This document shows, one piece after another, positions 1 through 11,100 of a stretch of DNA of 64,000 bases. The position numbers and the translations under genes are program-made. The notes below the pieces were generated by a model. That model ran no database searches, was not told the DNA's origin, and saw only the letters and a program-made list of their open reading frames with translations. This DNA comes from Craterostigma plantagineum (lineage: Eukaryota; Streptophyta; Magnoliopsida; Lamiales; Linderniaceae): positions 1,426,001 through 1,490,000 of the forward strand of contig JAPQWV010000127.1 of the NCBI GenBank assembly GCA_027422505.1, read 5' to 3'. Position 1 is the first letter of the stretch. Every line of letters begins with the position of its first letter.

Positions 1-241
1 CACCTAGGGTGTAAGTAATGGATCTTCACCATTTTTAATGTTTTAACTAATGCTTGTTATATTTCTGTGAATGCAACAGCAACCTCAGATAATACTTCTC
101 AAAGAAGGCTGAGACCTGTCAGAAACAGAGTGCCCCAACGGTAAATATGAATCAATATCATTGTTCTTACCGTTCACTTAATGAAGTAAAAAAAAATATA
201 AAGAAAGAAAGAAAGCATTTCTTCTAAATTGCAGGCTCTAA
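1..241 (+). CDS. 3' end of an unidentified gene (partial, last three exons)
   Basis: Three exons can be joined in one frame: 1-10, 80-140 and 235-241. The introns carry GTAAGT and GTAAAT donors and CAG acceptors. The joined tail is about 25 residues, rich in Arg and Ser, with RRLRPVRNRVPQRL at its end, and the stop codon TAA is at 239-241. The protein begins outside the window, so its family cannot be recognised. If the last exon were read in another frame it would run to a TAG near 353, but the frame given here is the one that agrees across both splice junctions. No domain is visible. Confidence 0.4.
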
Positions 242-1383
242 CATTCAACAACTGCTCAAACCTGAGATTGAGCAATTTGAAGCTGATGAATGCACAGCAG
301 ATGCGCTTAAACTTTCAGGACAGTCAACCTTCGAATCCTCGACTCTGTAATTAGGACAGGTTTTTACTGATGAAATCGTTTACGCGTATCGCAGGCGATG
401 ACTGTGTCTCCATAGTAAATGGGTGGAGGAACGACGTCGAAGTGAGGAACATAGTTTGCGGGCGCATTGGCTAAAGGCACTGAGATTTTGTTTGGTAGTG
501 ACCCCTCTTTATCATCATCATTCATTACAAAGACTTCCTTTGTCAACAAAGCGATTGCTTCGATTTCTGCGTGTAAAAAATTCATTCTTGAATTCTTCTT
601 TTGCACCTTCTCTTCTATATATACATATATATACTCTTTATGTACCCTACTCACACCACAAACAAAAACACACACAGTTCTTGCTGACGTCACAAAACGG
701 ATATATACATACATATTAGGGTTCTTATATTTCGATCTTCTGCATTGATCTTCATAAGGTACGTTGATTGGTTTCAATCTCCATAGTTAGTTATTTAGCT
801 GGCTCGATATTCAACGTGAATTCAAGAAACGAAGACAAAGGAAAAGGTCGATTAAAAGGTTAGAAATTTTATGCATAGGTATGTGAATTTTTCTGGTGAT
901 GGATAGATCTGATCCAAGACGTACAAAGGTAAGTGTTAATGTTATGATTGATTGATAGCTTTGAAGATGTAATAACTTCGGAAATATCTGAGTCAGCATC
1001 AGCACTGTGCTGCTGAAAACGATGTCAGTAGACAATGCTCATAGATATTTCTAGTTGGGGAATAGAATAATTATCATGACCCAGTTGAGAAAACACAATG
1101 ATAACTCTTCAAGAATATAAACTCTCTATGTTCTATATTCTATTTAAAATATGCATTTCCTTTCTTATCATCAGCTTCAAGCTTTTTGAATATATATATA
1201 TATATATATATATGTAATTGAAAACCATATTCTCTGATTTCGTATACGATCCGTCGTTTCTTATAGTATATATTATCGTACAGGCCATGAAAGAAGTTTC
1301 TCTTAGAGTAGAACTAAAATAATCAGACAGCTACACAGTTCTTACAATCTTCGGATGATTCTTCAGTATTCATCATCATCGCC
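242..1383. promoter_or_regulatory. Intergenic: 3' flank, then probable promoter and 5' UTR of the DUF863-like gene
   Basis: No conserved protein is seen. An AT-rich TATA-like stretch lies near 615-640, followed by pyrimidine-rich leader sequence and a possible 5'-UTR donor near 760. A TA dinucleotide run lies at about 1192-1214. From 1159 onward the DNA is the left end of a block repeated at 59.8 kb, so part of the leader is shared with that copy. Open frames of 75-140 codons here on both strands lack recognisable domains and look fortuitous. Confidence 0.35.
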
Positions 1384-1689
1384 ATGGAGAAAAAGCTTGC
1401 AAATCGTTACGACAAGGATTACATGAAAATGGCTTTGCTAAAGCACCAAGAGATCTTCAGAGAGCAGGTAAAACATAAATTAAACTAAAATTAGATCTCT
1501 TAATCATCTTCTAAAACACCAACCATTACCGACAGGTTTACGAGCTTCATCGACTTCACGAAATCCAGCAACATCTTATGAGGGACATCGCAAAAAACAA
1601 ACGTTGTAATCATAAAGATCCACATTACTCGACTATCCATAGCAACCCTCAAGCAAGGAAACTAATAAGCCTTGACCTTGAAAGACCAC

Positions 1690-1741
<52 letters not shown>

Positions 1742-2105
1742 AGAAAGCGATGAGCTTGAAGATCTCGATGAGCTGACATTAGGTTCAACAAGTTATCAGA
1801 GGAAGATCAACAACAACCTTAGATCTTCTGTCCAATCATATTATTCTGGGCCGAGTATGTCTTCTTCATCTACAAGCTCACGTGACCAAGAATCATCGTC
1901 GAGTAAGCAGAAATCGTGGGATTTTGATTTGCATTTGCAGAAAATTTGGATTGTTGACAAAGGAATTGTTCTAAAAATTATCTATCGCTTAGGCTATACA
2001 AAATTATTTGTAAGATTATCACTTCGTGTTTTTTTTATGGTTAACGTTTCGTTACGTTTATTCAGGCTTTGGCGATATACTCTTTCTGCTGCATTAAGTT
2101 TTTGA
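1384..2105 (+). CDS. DUF863-like small protein with polyhistidine tract
   Basis: Two exons, 1384-1467 and 1536-2105, joined in phase 0 give 217 residues. The N-terminal part (ALLKHQEIF, then VYELHRLHEIQQ) resembles the conserved start of the plant DUF863 family, whose usual form is LKHE.IF..QVYELHRLYRIQ. Typical family members are several times longer, so this is a short or truncated relative. Residues after about 80 form a run of 16 His, followed by an acidic patch and a Ser-rich stretch ending SWDFDLHLQ. After that point the frame (KIWIVDKGIV and onward) is hydrophobic and looks like read-through into non-coding DNA. Copy 2 has a stop right after the matching LQKI, so the functional C-terminus may be near residue 150. 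The function of DUF863 proteins is not well established. Assignment of the N-terminus is fairly sure; whether the gene is active is not. Confidence 0.55.
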
Positions 2106-2109
2106 GTTT

Positions 2110-2232
2110 ATGAATCTACATGGTGAACTCCCAACCCGATACGGCGATTTGACGACCCGAAAGGAATTCGTCGACGGCTGCGAAAGAGCGGGACTGATAT
2201 ACAAGATGGAGATTTTAAGCAACGTCTTCTAA
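2110..2232 (+). other. 40-codon frame preserved in both copies of the duplication (possible terminal exon or small ORF)
   Basis: An ATG at 2110 opens a 40-residue frame (starts MNLHGELPTR, ends EILSNVF) closed by TAA at 2230-2232. The equivalent frame at 61737-61859 is also open and the same length. It has three base differences: two conservative amino acid changes (Asp to Asn, Tyr to Phe) and one silent. A pyrimidine-rich stretch ending in TTTTTGAG lies just upstream and could act as a splice acceptor, which would make this the last exon of the gene before it. No family is recognised. Confidence 0.35.
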
Positions 2233-2354
2233 ACACACATAGAGCATACATACGTATATATAAACGTTTTTATCATGCCACTTCACAATTTCTCGGCGTA
2301 CGAACCAAACGATATACCTTCCCAAAGACAGACGTCGTCCACACGCATAGATCA

Positions 2355-3017
2355 TCACCTGACAATCCTCGAAGGACACTCGAAAGAGACCACGCAAGCT
2401 GCGCCGACCACGATGCTGTAACGATGCGCCGGCCTCGTCAGAAATGTCGGGAGACGAACGAGCAAGTCGCAAACGCACATGTCGTCCACTTGGTTCAGCC
2501 ACCGGCAGCAGTCCTCCATCAACGGCTCCGCCGACGGCAAACTCCCTCCACCGTGCTTGTGGTGGTGGTGGTGGTTGTGGTTGCGGTGGCGGTGGTGCCG
2601 CCCGTGTCCGCGGTGGCCCCCGCCACCACCACCACCGTGGTGGCCGCCGCCTCCATCACCACCATGGTGGCCACCACCGCCGTGGCCATGGTGCCGCCTG
2701 GAATCGTCGTGGTCGGGGTCTTCCGGATCGTCGTCATCATCGTCGTCGTCGTCGTCATCGTCGTCGTCGTCGTCGTCGTCATCGCCGGGCGAAGGTGGGT
2801 TAGGTTCGGTCGGAGACGGGGGCGGGATTGGCTCGAAGGGAAGCCGACCGCATGCGTTGTTGACCAGCGCAAACTGGGACAGGCAGAGCGGCCCCGGCTC
2901 GATCGGGGGTAGGCTCGGGTGGTGTGGGTCCCACTGGCCGTGGGACATGCGGCACAGCAGCAGTGCGAGGATGGCGACGAGGCGGAGGGTAACGACGGTA
3001 ATTTTTTTGTGATCCAT
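2355..3017 (-). CDS. Secreted LTP-like 8-cysteine protein with Asp/His/Gly-rich insertion
   Basis: A single exon of 220 codons. Residues 1-27 are a classical signal peptide (basic start, LRLVAILALLL core, cut near SHG). Eight cysteines then follow the order C-C-CC-CxC-C-C of the plant lipid-transfer/2S-albumin/hydrophobic-seed-protein fold. C1 and C2 lie in PLCLSQF and NNACG, the CC pair in EDCCRWL, CxC in MCVCDLL, and C7 and C8 in AACVVSFEC. Between C2 and the CC pair sits an insert of about 95 residues: a Pro-rich part, about 19 consecutive Asp, then Gly/His repeats and a basic His tract. Family members usually have about 10-20 residues there. A TATA box sits at 3071-3078, about 55 bp upstream of the ATG. 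The product is probably a cell-wall or apoplastic protein; metal or calcium binding by the His and Asp tracts is only a guess. The intact frame across low-complexity DNA supports a real gene. Confidence 0.75.
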   Translation of the reverse strand: MDHKKITVVTLRLVAILALLLCRMSHGQWDPHHPSLPPIEPGPLCLSQFALVNNACGRLPFEPIPPPSPTEPNPPSPGDDDDDDDDDDDDDDDDDDDPEDPDHDDSRRHHGHGGGGHHGGDGGGGHHGGGGGGGHRGHGRHHRHRNHNHHHHHKHGGGSLPSAEPLMEDCCRWLNQVDDMCVCDLLVRLPTFLTRPAHRYSIVVGAACVVSFECPSRIVR

Positions 3018-3070
3018 TTGTCTGAGGGACGAAAGGAGTAGTAATGAATTATGGTTGGGAGATTGCCAAC

Positions 3071-3078
3071 TATTTATA
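3071..3078 (-). promoter_or_regulatory. TATA box of the LTP-like gene
   Basis: TATAAATA on the minus strand lies about 55 bp upstream of the start codon at 3017, a normal distance for a plant core promoter with a short leader. Confidence 0.55.
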
Positions 3079-4218
3079 CTAAATGGTCCATCGAACTAGG
3101 TATTGAGTATTCCTTCACGGGATTAACGTGTTTCTTGAATTTGGTTTGGGTTAAGGTAAGCACAGACCAAAAATGAAGGGAAATGAGCACCGTGTGCCGA
3201 TTTGAAAAGGTATTTGAAAAAAAAAAGAAGAAGATATAAAACCGGTAGTCATGATGCGTGTTGGCGATTTTGTAATATAACAATTTCCTGTGTTTTGATC
3301 ATGATTAGTTAGTCTTGATGTTTAGCTATTTATTACTTGTTTAATTATATCTTGTAAGCCATCATATTCGTTTTATTTTTTATTCGTGCTTCGTCGGTTC
3401 TTTTCTTTTTTTTTTGGCCTGTTTTGTGTCCATATAAAGGCGTGACATGGAACGTTATGCACACATAGAAATGTACGGTCTTTACACATTTCTCTCTCAC
3501 ACATTGAAACGTGAGAGAGAAAATGTGTAAAGACCGTACATTTCTATGTGTGCATAACGTTCCATGTCACGCCTTTATATGAAAGTTGTAGAACATTATT
3601 CATACAATCATACCTCGTTACCACTCAACGCAATTTGTTAACTCAAAATTTTAAATAAGCTGAGATTTCACGACACATATTACCTCCCGAGTACAAAACA
3701 CTAACCGCCGAAGATTGAACATTAAAACCGTCTCTTGGTCTTATACATTTAGTTTTGTGATTTTATTTGGAACTCATTTTCCGACATGATTGATGATTTA
3801 CTATCATAATTTGGCAGGAGGAATACATTTTTCAAAATTAATCTTTTGATAATATTGTAAACATGTCAATTTAGTTTGAAGTGTATGTAGTTGTAGATTG
3901 TATTGTAGTTGGTTTAGGGTGCTTATCGTTTAGGAATTAGGATAAAAGCCTTTTTGTTATCCAACGATAGGCCCATGTAACGTTTTAACTAAACGTCAAT
4001 TCTTTTTTTTCTTTTCTTTTGGTAAAGGAAAACGCGAACTTGTATAGTTGTATATATATTGGTATTTTATTTGTATCGATACACCTGCTTTACTGTTCAA
4101 TAAACCCTAGTTCCCAAATCGAAATTCCCTGCCCGCTGATAGAAGGTAAATTATTGTCAATCTCTTCACATCCGCGTATTTTATTCTACCTTTGTTTCGG
4201 TGATGGTTCGCATATGTG
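3079..4218. other. Intergenic region with foldback and PP2C leader
   Basis: Apart from the foldback at 3431-3581, no gene or RNA is recognised. The right end, from about 4040, is probably the promoter and leader of the PP2C gene: TATATATAT near 4050, then AATAAACCCTAG and a possible 5'-UTR intron donor at AAGGTAAATT near 4145. Confidence 0.4.
3431..3581. repeat. Near-perfect foldback (70-bp arms, 10-bp loop)
   Basis: Positions 3431-3500 and 3511-3581 are reverse complements along their whole length, with one single-base bulge in the AAAATGTG part of the right arm. The loop is ACATTGAAAC. Transcribed from either strand it would form a hairpin of about 70 bp, longer and more perfect than most conserved plant miRNA precursors. 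Both outer ends read CATATAAAGG, a TATA-like motif. No target-site duplication is obvious. It could be a young MIR-like or siRNA hairpin, a small foldback transposon, or an assembly artefact at a read end. Confidence 0.85.
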
Positions 4219-6096
4219 ATGGAGGGTGGTAACGTTATTTCCAACATCGTCGGCCATGGACGTCCGCCGATTCCCAATGGAGGCGGGAGCGCGTGCAGAA
4301 ACGGCGTTAACTCGAATCCGTGTTCCAAGTCTCTTATAAGGCACCCTTCTTTGGTAAGTATTGGTTCATTTATGCTCGATATCTTTGGTAATTAGTTCTT
4401 TTTGGGTTGATTTCTGTATATGTTAGATTCGGCATGTTTATGCAGATGTTTGATTTGTATAAATTAGGTGGGAATTCGGTTTCTGCTTAGTACAACCAAG
4501 AACCTTTTACGTTTGACTGGATTCTGGAAATTTTTTCTTTTTTTTTTGCTCAATGCTACAGATCGTAACTAAATTAGTATCAACTATATTGTTGTCCTTC
4601 CACCCGTAAAGTCTCAAAATTAGTAGACTTTTGGTTTGGTGATTTTGTAGCATGATCCTCTCTTGTCTTACTTAATCATTGACACAACTGGCATGCTATT
4701 TCTCTATATATCTGAATACATATCATTTCTGTTTATCTTGAAGTTTTATCTGTATGTTCTCTCCCTTTCCCATGAATTCATTGAGTTGTTCGGGGACCTT
4801 CTTAATAGGTGAAGTCCTCATCTTCAGATATTCCAATTGAACCAAGATTCAATAGAGATGGCTGTGTTTCTGGATTCACCCCCCTACTTCGCTCAGGAGC
4901 ATGGGCAGATATTGGTTCTCGGTCAAGCATGGAGGATGTCTATGTATGCCTGGACAATATGATTTTCGAGTATGATCTGAATCATACTACTGAAATGCCA
5001 GCTGCTCTTTATGGGGTGAGTCTCTAAAATTCGCTATTTTATGTCTTTGCTTCCGTCGGTAAATGAAAAAGCAATGTTCAATATTCTCTAGCATATCCAA
5101 TTTCCGTGGATTGATGCTCGTTTTATGTTCATTTTAGGTTTTGATGGACATGGGGGAAAGCATGCTGCTGATTTTGCATCTTACAATTACCAAGGTTTCT
5201 CATGGAGAAAGAAGATTTCCCACGTGACATAGAGAGTGTTCTTGCTGCAGCATTTCTGCAGACCGACACTGCATTTGCTGAAGCTTGCTCTCATGATGCC
5301 GATCTCTCCTCTGGCACCACTGCTTTAGTTGCTTTGGTGGTTGCCAGGTGAGGTTTCCTCCAACTTCTCTGATAATTAGTATCAATATCTAATCATTAAG
5401 AGTTAAGACTGAAGACCCTAGTTTTCGCTCATGATTATTTATCTTGGGCTGTATTTTGTAACATCGAGAATATGTTTTTTTCCTTATTCCCTACTGGTAA
5501 TTTCCCTATCTTGACACCTTATGTCACGTTCAGCTCCTTGGTTGTGGCAAATGCTGGAGATTGTAGAGCTGTTCTCTGCCGTCGAGGTAAAGCCATAGAA
5601 ATGTCGAGGGACCACAAACCAATCTGCCTGAGAGAGAAGATGCGAATAGAAGCTTGTGGAGGATATGTTGATGATGGCTACCTCAATGGGCAGCTCAATG
5701 TTGCCCGTGCTATAGGAGATGGCACATGGAAGGATTGAAAGGCGAAGATGGTGGGCCCCTCAGCGCTGAGCCCGAGCTCATGAGTACAAGACTGACAGAA
5801 GAAGACGAGTTCTTGATCATAGGCTGTGATGGTTTGTGGGACGTGTTTAGGAGCCAAAACGCAGTCGACTTGCTCGTCGAAAGCTTCAAGAACACAACGA
5901 TCCTGCCATGTGTAGCCGGGATTTGGTCAACGAAGCTTTGAAGAGAAATAGCGGAGATAACATAGCTGTAGTTGTCGTGTGTTTTCAGTTGGGCCCACCT
6001 CCGAGTTTGATAGTTCCCCGCGGTAGAGTAGAGCGGAGCATTTCTGCGGAAGGTTTCAAGGAGTTACAGAGCTTATTGGATGATTTGGAGATATGA
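4219..6096 (+). CDS. Protein phosphatase 2C (PP2C27/PP2CG1-like), four frameshifts
   Basis: Four exons: 4219-4353, 4809-5015, 5138-5347 and 5534-6096. Once reading-frame slips are allowed for, they encode a PP2C Ser/Thr phosphatase of about 385 residues. Visible motifs are [10 protein letters not shown] (metal-binding region), [43 protein letters not shown] and [11 protein letters not shown]. The order and length fit the Arabidopsis PP2C27/PP2CG1 group, a cytosolic/nuclear phosphatase linked to salt response in that species. Four single T bases appear to be missing, near 5140, 5185, 5723 and 5870. The first breaks the DGHGG motif at the start of exon 3, and each lies in a short T run. There are no in-frame nonsense changes, so consensus errors seem likelier than a pseudogene. 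The start codon follows an AT-rich leader and gives the usual family N-terminus. Confidence 0.8.
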
Positions 6097-6098
6097 AT

Positions 6099-6100
<2 letters not shown>

Positions 6101-6169
<69 letters not shown>
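6101..6169. repeat. (TC)n microsatellite
   Basis: About 34 uninterrupted TC units begin four bases after the PP2C stop codon, in its 3' UTR. Confidence 0.95.
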
Positions 6170-6174
<5 letters not shown>

Positions 6175-6610
6175 CTTCTCCTTTTGTTCTTGCTTGAAAT
6201 TTTCATTGATGGGGCTTTATTTTTGGTCCATATGCGTTGGGAGAGGATGTAGCAATTCGCGGCAGTTCATATTTGATATGTTTAGATTCTTGGCCAATCC
6301 TTTTGTTGGTCTTTCATTTTCTTGGATGTATGACGCAATCTTTATGTTTTACTATTTCATTGCAATTGATTTCTCATTTGAGTTGAACTTTTTTAACAAT
6401 GTTGGAACACCCTTATTGTTTTCTCATTGGTAAAACCGCAAAACTATTAGTGTTGAAAAATAAGAAGAAAGGGCAAGGATAAAGAAGTCATTTAACATCA
6501 ACCTCTTCTCCTCTCTTCATTCTCATCGCGGCGTATAAATATAAATACTCGAGTCTTCTTGACACGATTCAGCAAGAGAAATTTGATTTGTTGAAGAAAT
6601 CGATAGGAAA
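6170..6610 (+). promoter_or_regulatory. 3' flank of PP2C and promoter of NAA50
   Basis: A strong TATA box, GTATAAATATAAATA at about 6533-6547, stands roughly 65 bp upstream of the NAA50 start codon. CT-rich sequence just upstream (6500-6525) is typical of plant core promoters. Nothing else is recognised. Confidence 0.5.
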
Positions 6611-7776
6611 ATGGTTAGCGGAGGGAGAGAATCGTCGATTTCACTGGACGGCGTTAGGGATAAGAACGTGATGCAGCTGAAGAAGCTCAACACGGCGCTT
6701 TTTCCAGTTCGCTACAACGACAAGTACTACGCCGATGCACTCGCCTCCGGCGATTTTACCAAAATTAGGTCTTTTCTATTTTGCCCAGGCTCTTTGCTGT
6801 CTTGTGTTGTTCTTGTGGTTCTCGCAATGCTCCCTACATTATGGCTGACTCGATTATGAGTGTCATGGACTTTTAGTAGCTTGATGTTGGGTGAATATTC
6901 TCTTCTTATGTCTCATTCTTGATTCTGAATCATCGTGGTAGAAATAAGTTTTTTGAAACTTCTCTTCGTGTCAAGATGTGATTTCGACGTCAAGATGTTT
7001 CATTCTTTGTTATACTTTTTTTCCGTGTAAATTAACAGCAGTTCTATACATCATCTTGAAACTTCTGGACTATGTCAAATTTGAGGCTTGAGCTGCATAA
7101 TTTGGATCTGTAACGATAAATCGGTGCAAGTGTTAGTTAACAAGTCGGATACAGAAAAAAAAAAAAACTGATTGAATGCCCATGAAATTCTGACATTGCT
7201 GACTTAGTGGCTGTGGAGCAACATCAGATTCTTTTTCGACGTTGATGCCTAAATAATAGATTAGTGATTGCTTGTTATCCGAACATACATCCACATGAGT
7301 TTTAACACTTTCTGCAGCATATTACTGTGACATATGCGTTGGATCGATAGCATGCCGTCTTGAGAAGAAGGACGGTGGTGCCATACGCATTTACATAATG
7401 ACATTGGGTTGTTTTAGCCCCATACCGTGGCTTAGGTGTTGGTAAGTAGTTTCTGCTTCCTTTTCGTCTTTTCATTCTCAAGTTAACAGATTCTTGAGTG
7501 CATAACGTGTGGCTTGCCTATATGTTAAACGAGTCTGTAATATAATAACGTAACGCAGGTACGAAGCTTCTGAACCACGTGCTGGATCTTTGCTCAAATC
7601 AGAACATAACAGAGGTCTACTTACACGTTCAGACAAACAACGACGAAGCTATGAAGTTCTACAAGAAATTCGGGTTTGAAGTCACTGAAACGATTCACAA
7701 CTATTACACTAATATTACTCCGCCCGATTGCTTCGTCGTCACCAAGGTCATCTCTCAATCGGAGACGAAGAAATAG
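6611..7776 (+). CDS. NAA50: N-alpha-acetyltransferase NAA50 (NatE catalytic subunit)
   Basis: Three exons: 6611-6768, 7318-7441 and 7559-7776, stop TAG at 7774-7776. The product acetylates protein N-termini (notably Met-hydrophobic starts) and associates with NatA at the ribosome. Exon 1 gives SLDGVRDKNVMQL, LNTALFPVRYNDKYYADAL; exon 2 gives DICVGSIACRLEKKDGG and the acetyl-CoA loop LAPYRGLGVG once frame is restored; exon 3 gives LYLHVQTNN-like and FYKKFGFEVT, all hallmarks of plant NAA50. The full length of about 165 residues is normal. Two extra bases disrupt the frame: an A in the AAAA run near 6763 at the end of exon 1, and a T near 7410 in exon 2. The surrounding protein is otherwise well conserved, which points to sequence errors. 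Identification is secure. Confidence 0.85.
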
Positions 7777-8170
7777 CGCATCTTTGGAGGTGTATTCTTG
7801 GTCGATTACATTACATGCTTTTGTTTATTAAAAGAGGTTGAACTTGTCATTGCTTATGCCGTGTGATATTCAAATTTTCTTAGTAGATTTATTATTTTTT
7901 TTAGATACATTAAACATTACTTATTTTTCATGGCAATGCAAATCAATCGATATTTCTATTCAGACTTCTATTTTTTACCCTTTTTTCCATTCGAGTTGTT
8001 TGTTTCTCTCGGGCACTGTTTAGTTCATTCTCATTTATGAAGTGAAAAAAGAAAAGGTAAATGCGAACAAGAAAGAAAAGGAGAGAATCTTACATTTTAA
8101 AAGAATTCGACCAAGACATGTTTAACATAGCAGAAACATAATTTTCTAATTATTTTCGTAATAATCAGCA
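7777..8170. other. Convergent 3' flanks of NAA50 and HIBCH-like genes
   Basis: AT-rich DNA between two convergent stop codons. An ATTAAA-type signal lies near 7827. No gene is seen. Confidence 0.4.
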
Positions 8171-11100
8171 TTAAACGTCGGGCTCTCGAATTTTCACGGG
8201 CAAGTCAGCTCGGGCTCGACTTCGCCAAGAGGAGACGAAAAGAAATCAACCATGTCGTCGCTCACTTCCTCCAAAGTCGGCGGATTCCACTGCAAATTTC
8301 AGACACAAATATAAAACATAGTAACTTTCGAATCGAACAAAAACCGTTACTACAAAGAATGGCTACCTTCGGCGCAAAGTCTTTATCGACTAGTCTTGCT
8401 CGTACCCCTGCAAAATGTTGTCTGTAATGAATGTGCAGCTCAAACATAACTAAGCGATCGTATGGAACGAAAATATATACCTCGAGAAATCGTTTGGAGA
8501 TTTGATTGGATATAAATCTCAGGGATGTTTGATACTCTCTGGCGAGGCACTTATCAAGAGTTTGGAATCTACCCTCTCGAATCTATATGCCGGGATGAAG
8601 AGAAGAAAACGACGACTTTTTGTTATGATGTTCGTGAACTGCTACATAGACAGATTTAACAGACGTACCGATTGCAATGTCACTTTCAAGCTCAATGGAG
8701 AGGCTTCTTTGATTCTATTGAGCATAGTAGTGTAACGACTGTTCTGTGAGTCTTCAGCTGCTTTCTTTTCCTACAAGTGGTTATGTTGAAGTTAGATGTG
8801 AATATAATCTGCAAAATTTCCGTTGTAAGGAAAAAAGATACGATCTGATGCTATAAAACCCTGCTGAAAGAAAACAATAATGTGCAAATTTACCAAAGCC
8901 TCGATGATTTCCTCGATCGTGTCGTGGCAGAATATGGAGTCGATCGTTTCAATCCTAAAATTTGTAGGGAAAAGATAGACCACGGCTGATAAGTAGAAAC
9001 TAGATGTGAAGCAAATGAGAATTATCATGAAATAGAAACTCACTCGTGAAGCACGCTTTTTGGATCTGGATAGACTAAGCTACCATACTGAGCAAGAGAA
9101 TTCTCGATGACAGAACGATCGTCAGTTATCAGACTACCGATACGTTCTTCGATCCAAGGAAGTTTCTGCAGAGGAAAGGAAAGTAAATAAATGAAGATGC
9201 CTCTATATACTAAGATAGAGTGGAAATTAGACACAAAATGTGATTGGAGAACTAACTTCCTTCATCGAATAGTGCGTGGCAAAAACGCATGCCATCGTCG
9301 GCTCCGTCTAACTTATCCCCCGTAAGAGCTAAATATTCCCCTGCAGATGTAAGCCTTTCAAATCACTCACCTTTAAATAATATGTTGTGAAGACTCATCA
9401 GGTAAGGTCATTCTTGGCAATAAAAAAAATGGAAGGAAAGAGCTTATTATGACATGAATGGGTGGAGTGTTTTGTAATGTCAACAAAAAATCAAACACAA
9501 TAATGACATTCATTGCCTTATAGATACAAAATAATGTAGGAACTGATAACATATATTAAGCTGTTTAGCAAAGGCTACCTAAATAACCAGGGAGGCGGGA
9601 AAGATAATATGAAGCCCCGGCATCTGGATGGAAACCTAATTGAACTTCCGGAAATGAAAAGACCTGAGACCAAGAAAAATGCAATATGTAAGGAAATTGT
9701 GATGATCAGTAACCTATTCTTTTGTTTAGTACTGATTAAGCCTAAAATGTTGAAAAACTGCACGAATTCAAAACAATTTGGTAAGAAGAAACATTCAGGT
9801 AAAAGGTACATACAGTTTTTTCGGTCACAACACGGAACATCCCAGGAAGTGAAATACCAGCCCCAGCACCCATTACAATACCATCCAATATCGCCACCTA
9901 TATAAACGTAATGAAAAGGTTCACTAAGAGCAACAATGTACAAACTCCAAGTAGGAGAGCAGACTCACATGTGGCTTCAAATATGTTCCCAAGACATAGA
10001 TAAACTTGTAAAGACTCCCAAAGTATTCTTTGCACGCATCAATTGACCCTGCAAATCAAATCTTGTCAACCAAACTCCAGGAGAAAAATGTGAGAAGAAT
10101 AACATTAAAAGGGAGCTTATGGATGAAGACATGAGCCTATACAACTGTAAAACCAATTTATCAAATTTGAGGTGCTGTGTTACAACAACAGTCAGAAACT
10201 GTGAGATATTTATGGATTGAAAGAAGGGCCTATTCATTGACATCGTGTGCACTTAAGTCATATCAGAAGAAACGAAACAAATTCACAAACTCAATGAGAT
10301 CAGAATGCCTCATCCACAATGAGACCAAGACCAACCTAACCTTTATTAAGAAGCTGATACAATGCAACAACATCAGTTCCCGAGCAGAATGCCCTGTCGC
10401 AATTACCCTTCACGAAAGAGAAAACTTCAAAAAGAGAAGATTCGATAAATGTGCAAGTGGAAAGTAATTCGAGGATGTTACCTTCAGCATGACAAATCCT
10501 ATATCTGAATTTTCCTCCCAAGACTCGTATAATCTATTCAACCGACCCGCCTACTCAAAGCAAGCAAAACCATCATCAATACTTGTCTAAGCAATGACAG
10601 AAATTCATTAATATTATCATAGTGGGGAGCTAATTTACGTAACTATTGGAAGCAAAATACTAGCCCGATCGTTCCTGAACTAAGCTCAGTCAGAGGATCA
10701 ATCTTTCAGAATCAGAAACGGCAACCTCCACCAAGCATATAGAATAAAAAAGAATATCACCTTAGGAGCATCTTATCGACGAAGGTATACGTTTGATAGT
10801 TTACATATAAACAACACCACGTAATATTCAAAACACCATAACGATTATAGACTAACAACTATCCAGCTCAAGCTCAGCAAGATAAATAGCAAAATCAGCT
10901 GAGTTCAAAACCCGAGCATAAAACCAGAGAGCATATTATACCATGGATGCATTAAGAGCATTGAGGGATGACGGTCTGTTTAGAACAGCAGCCCTCGAAT
11001 TAGCCTTCCCCTCGACCAAAACCTGTAAGACAAGGGATTTTTCACAAACTCCGATCTTTCGTCAAGCAACAACGACATGGTCGAAAATATTGAAAATCAC

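Larger units (their letters stand above)
1159..2249. repeat. Dispersed duplication, copy 1 (partner at 59803-61876)
   Basis: The DNA from CCTTTCTTATCATC to AGAGCATAC is repeated at the other end of the window in the same orientation. The two copies share the leader, both exons of the DUF863-like gene, its intron and a downstream 40-codon frame, with only scattered substitutions and small indels. Copy 1 lacks the 0.9 kb insertion found in copy 2, so it preserves the empty site. It also has 16 consecutive CAT codons where copy 2 has four. Confidence 0.9.

Noticed and set aside
364..777. 137-codon minus-strand frame and overlapping plus-strand frames of 93-98 codons
   Set aside because: No domain, biased composition, overlaps a TATA-like promoter region, and the frames contradict one another.
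2424..3012. Val-, Arg- and Ser-rich plus-strand and second minus-strand frames over the LTP-like gene
   Set aside because: They are shadows of GTC/GGT/CAC codon repeats of the real minus-strand gene and lack a signal peptide or cysteine pattern.
5985..6206. 73-codon minus-strand frame with an Arg-Glu repeat
   Set aside because: It is only the TC microsatellite read on the other strand.
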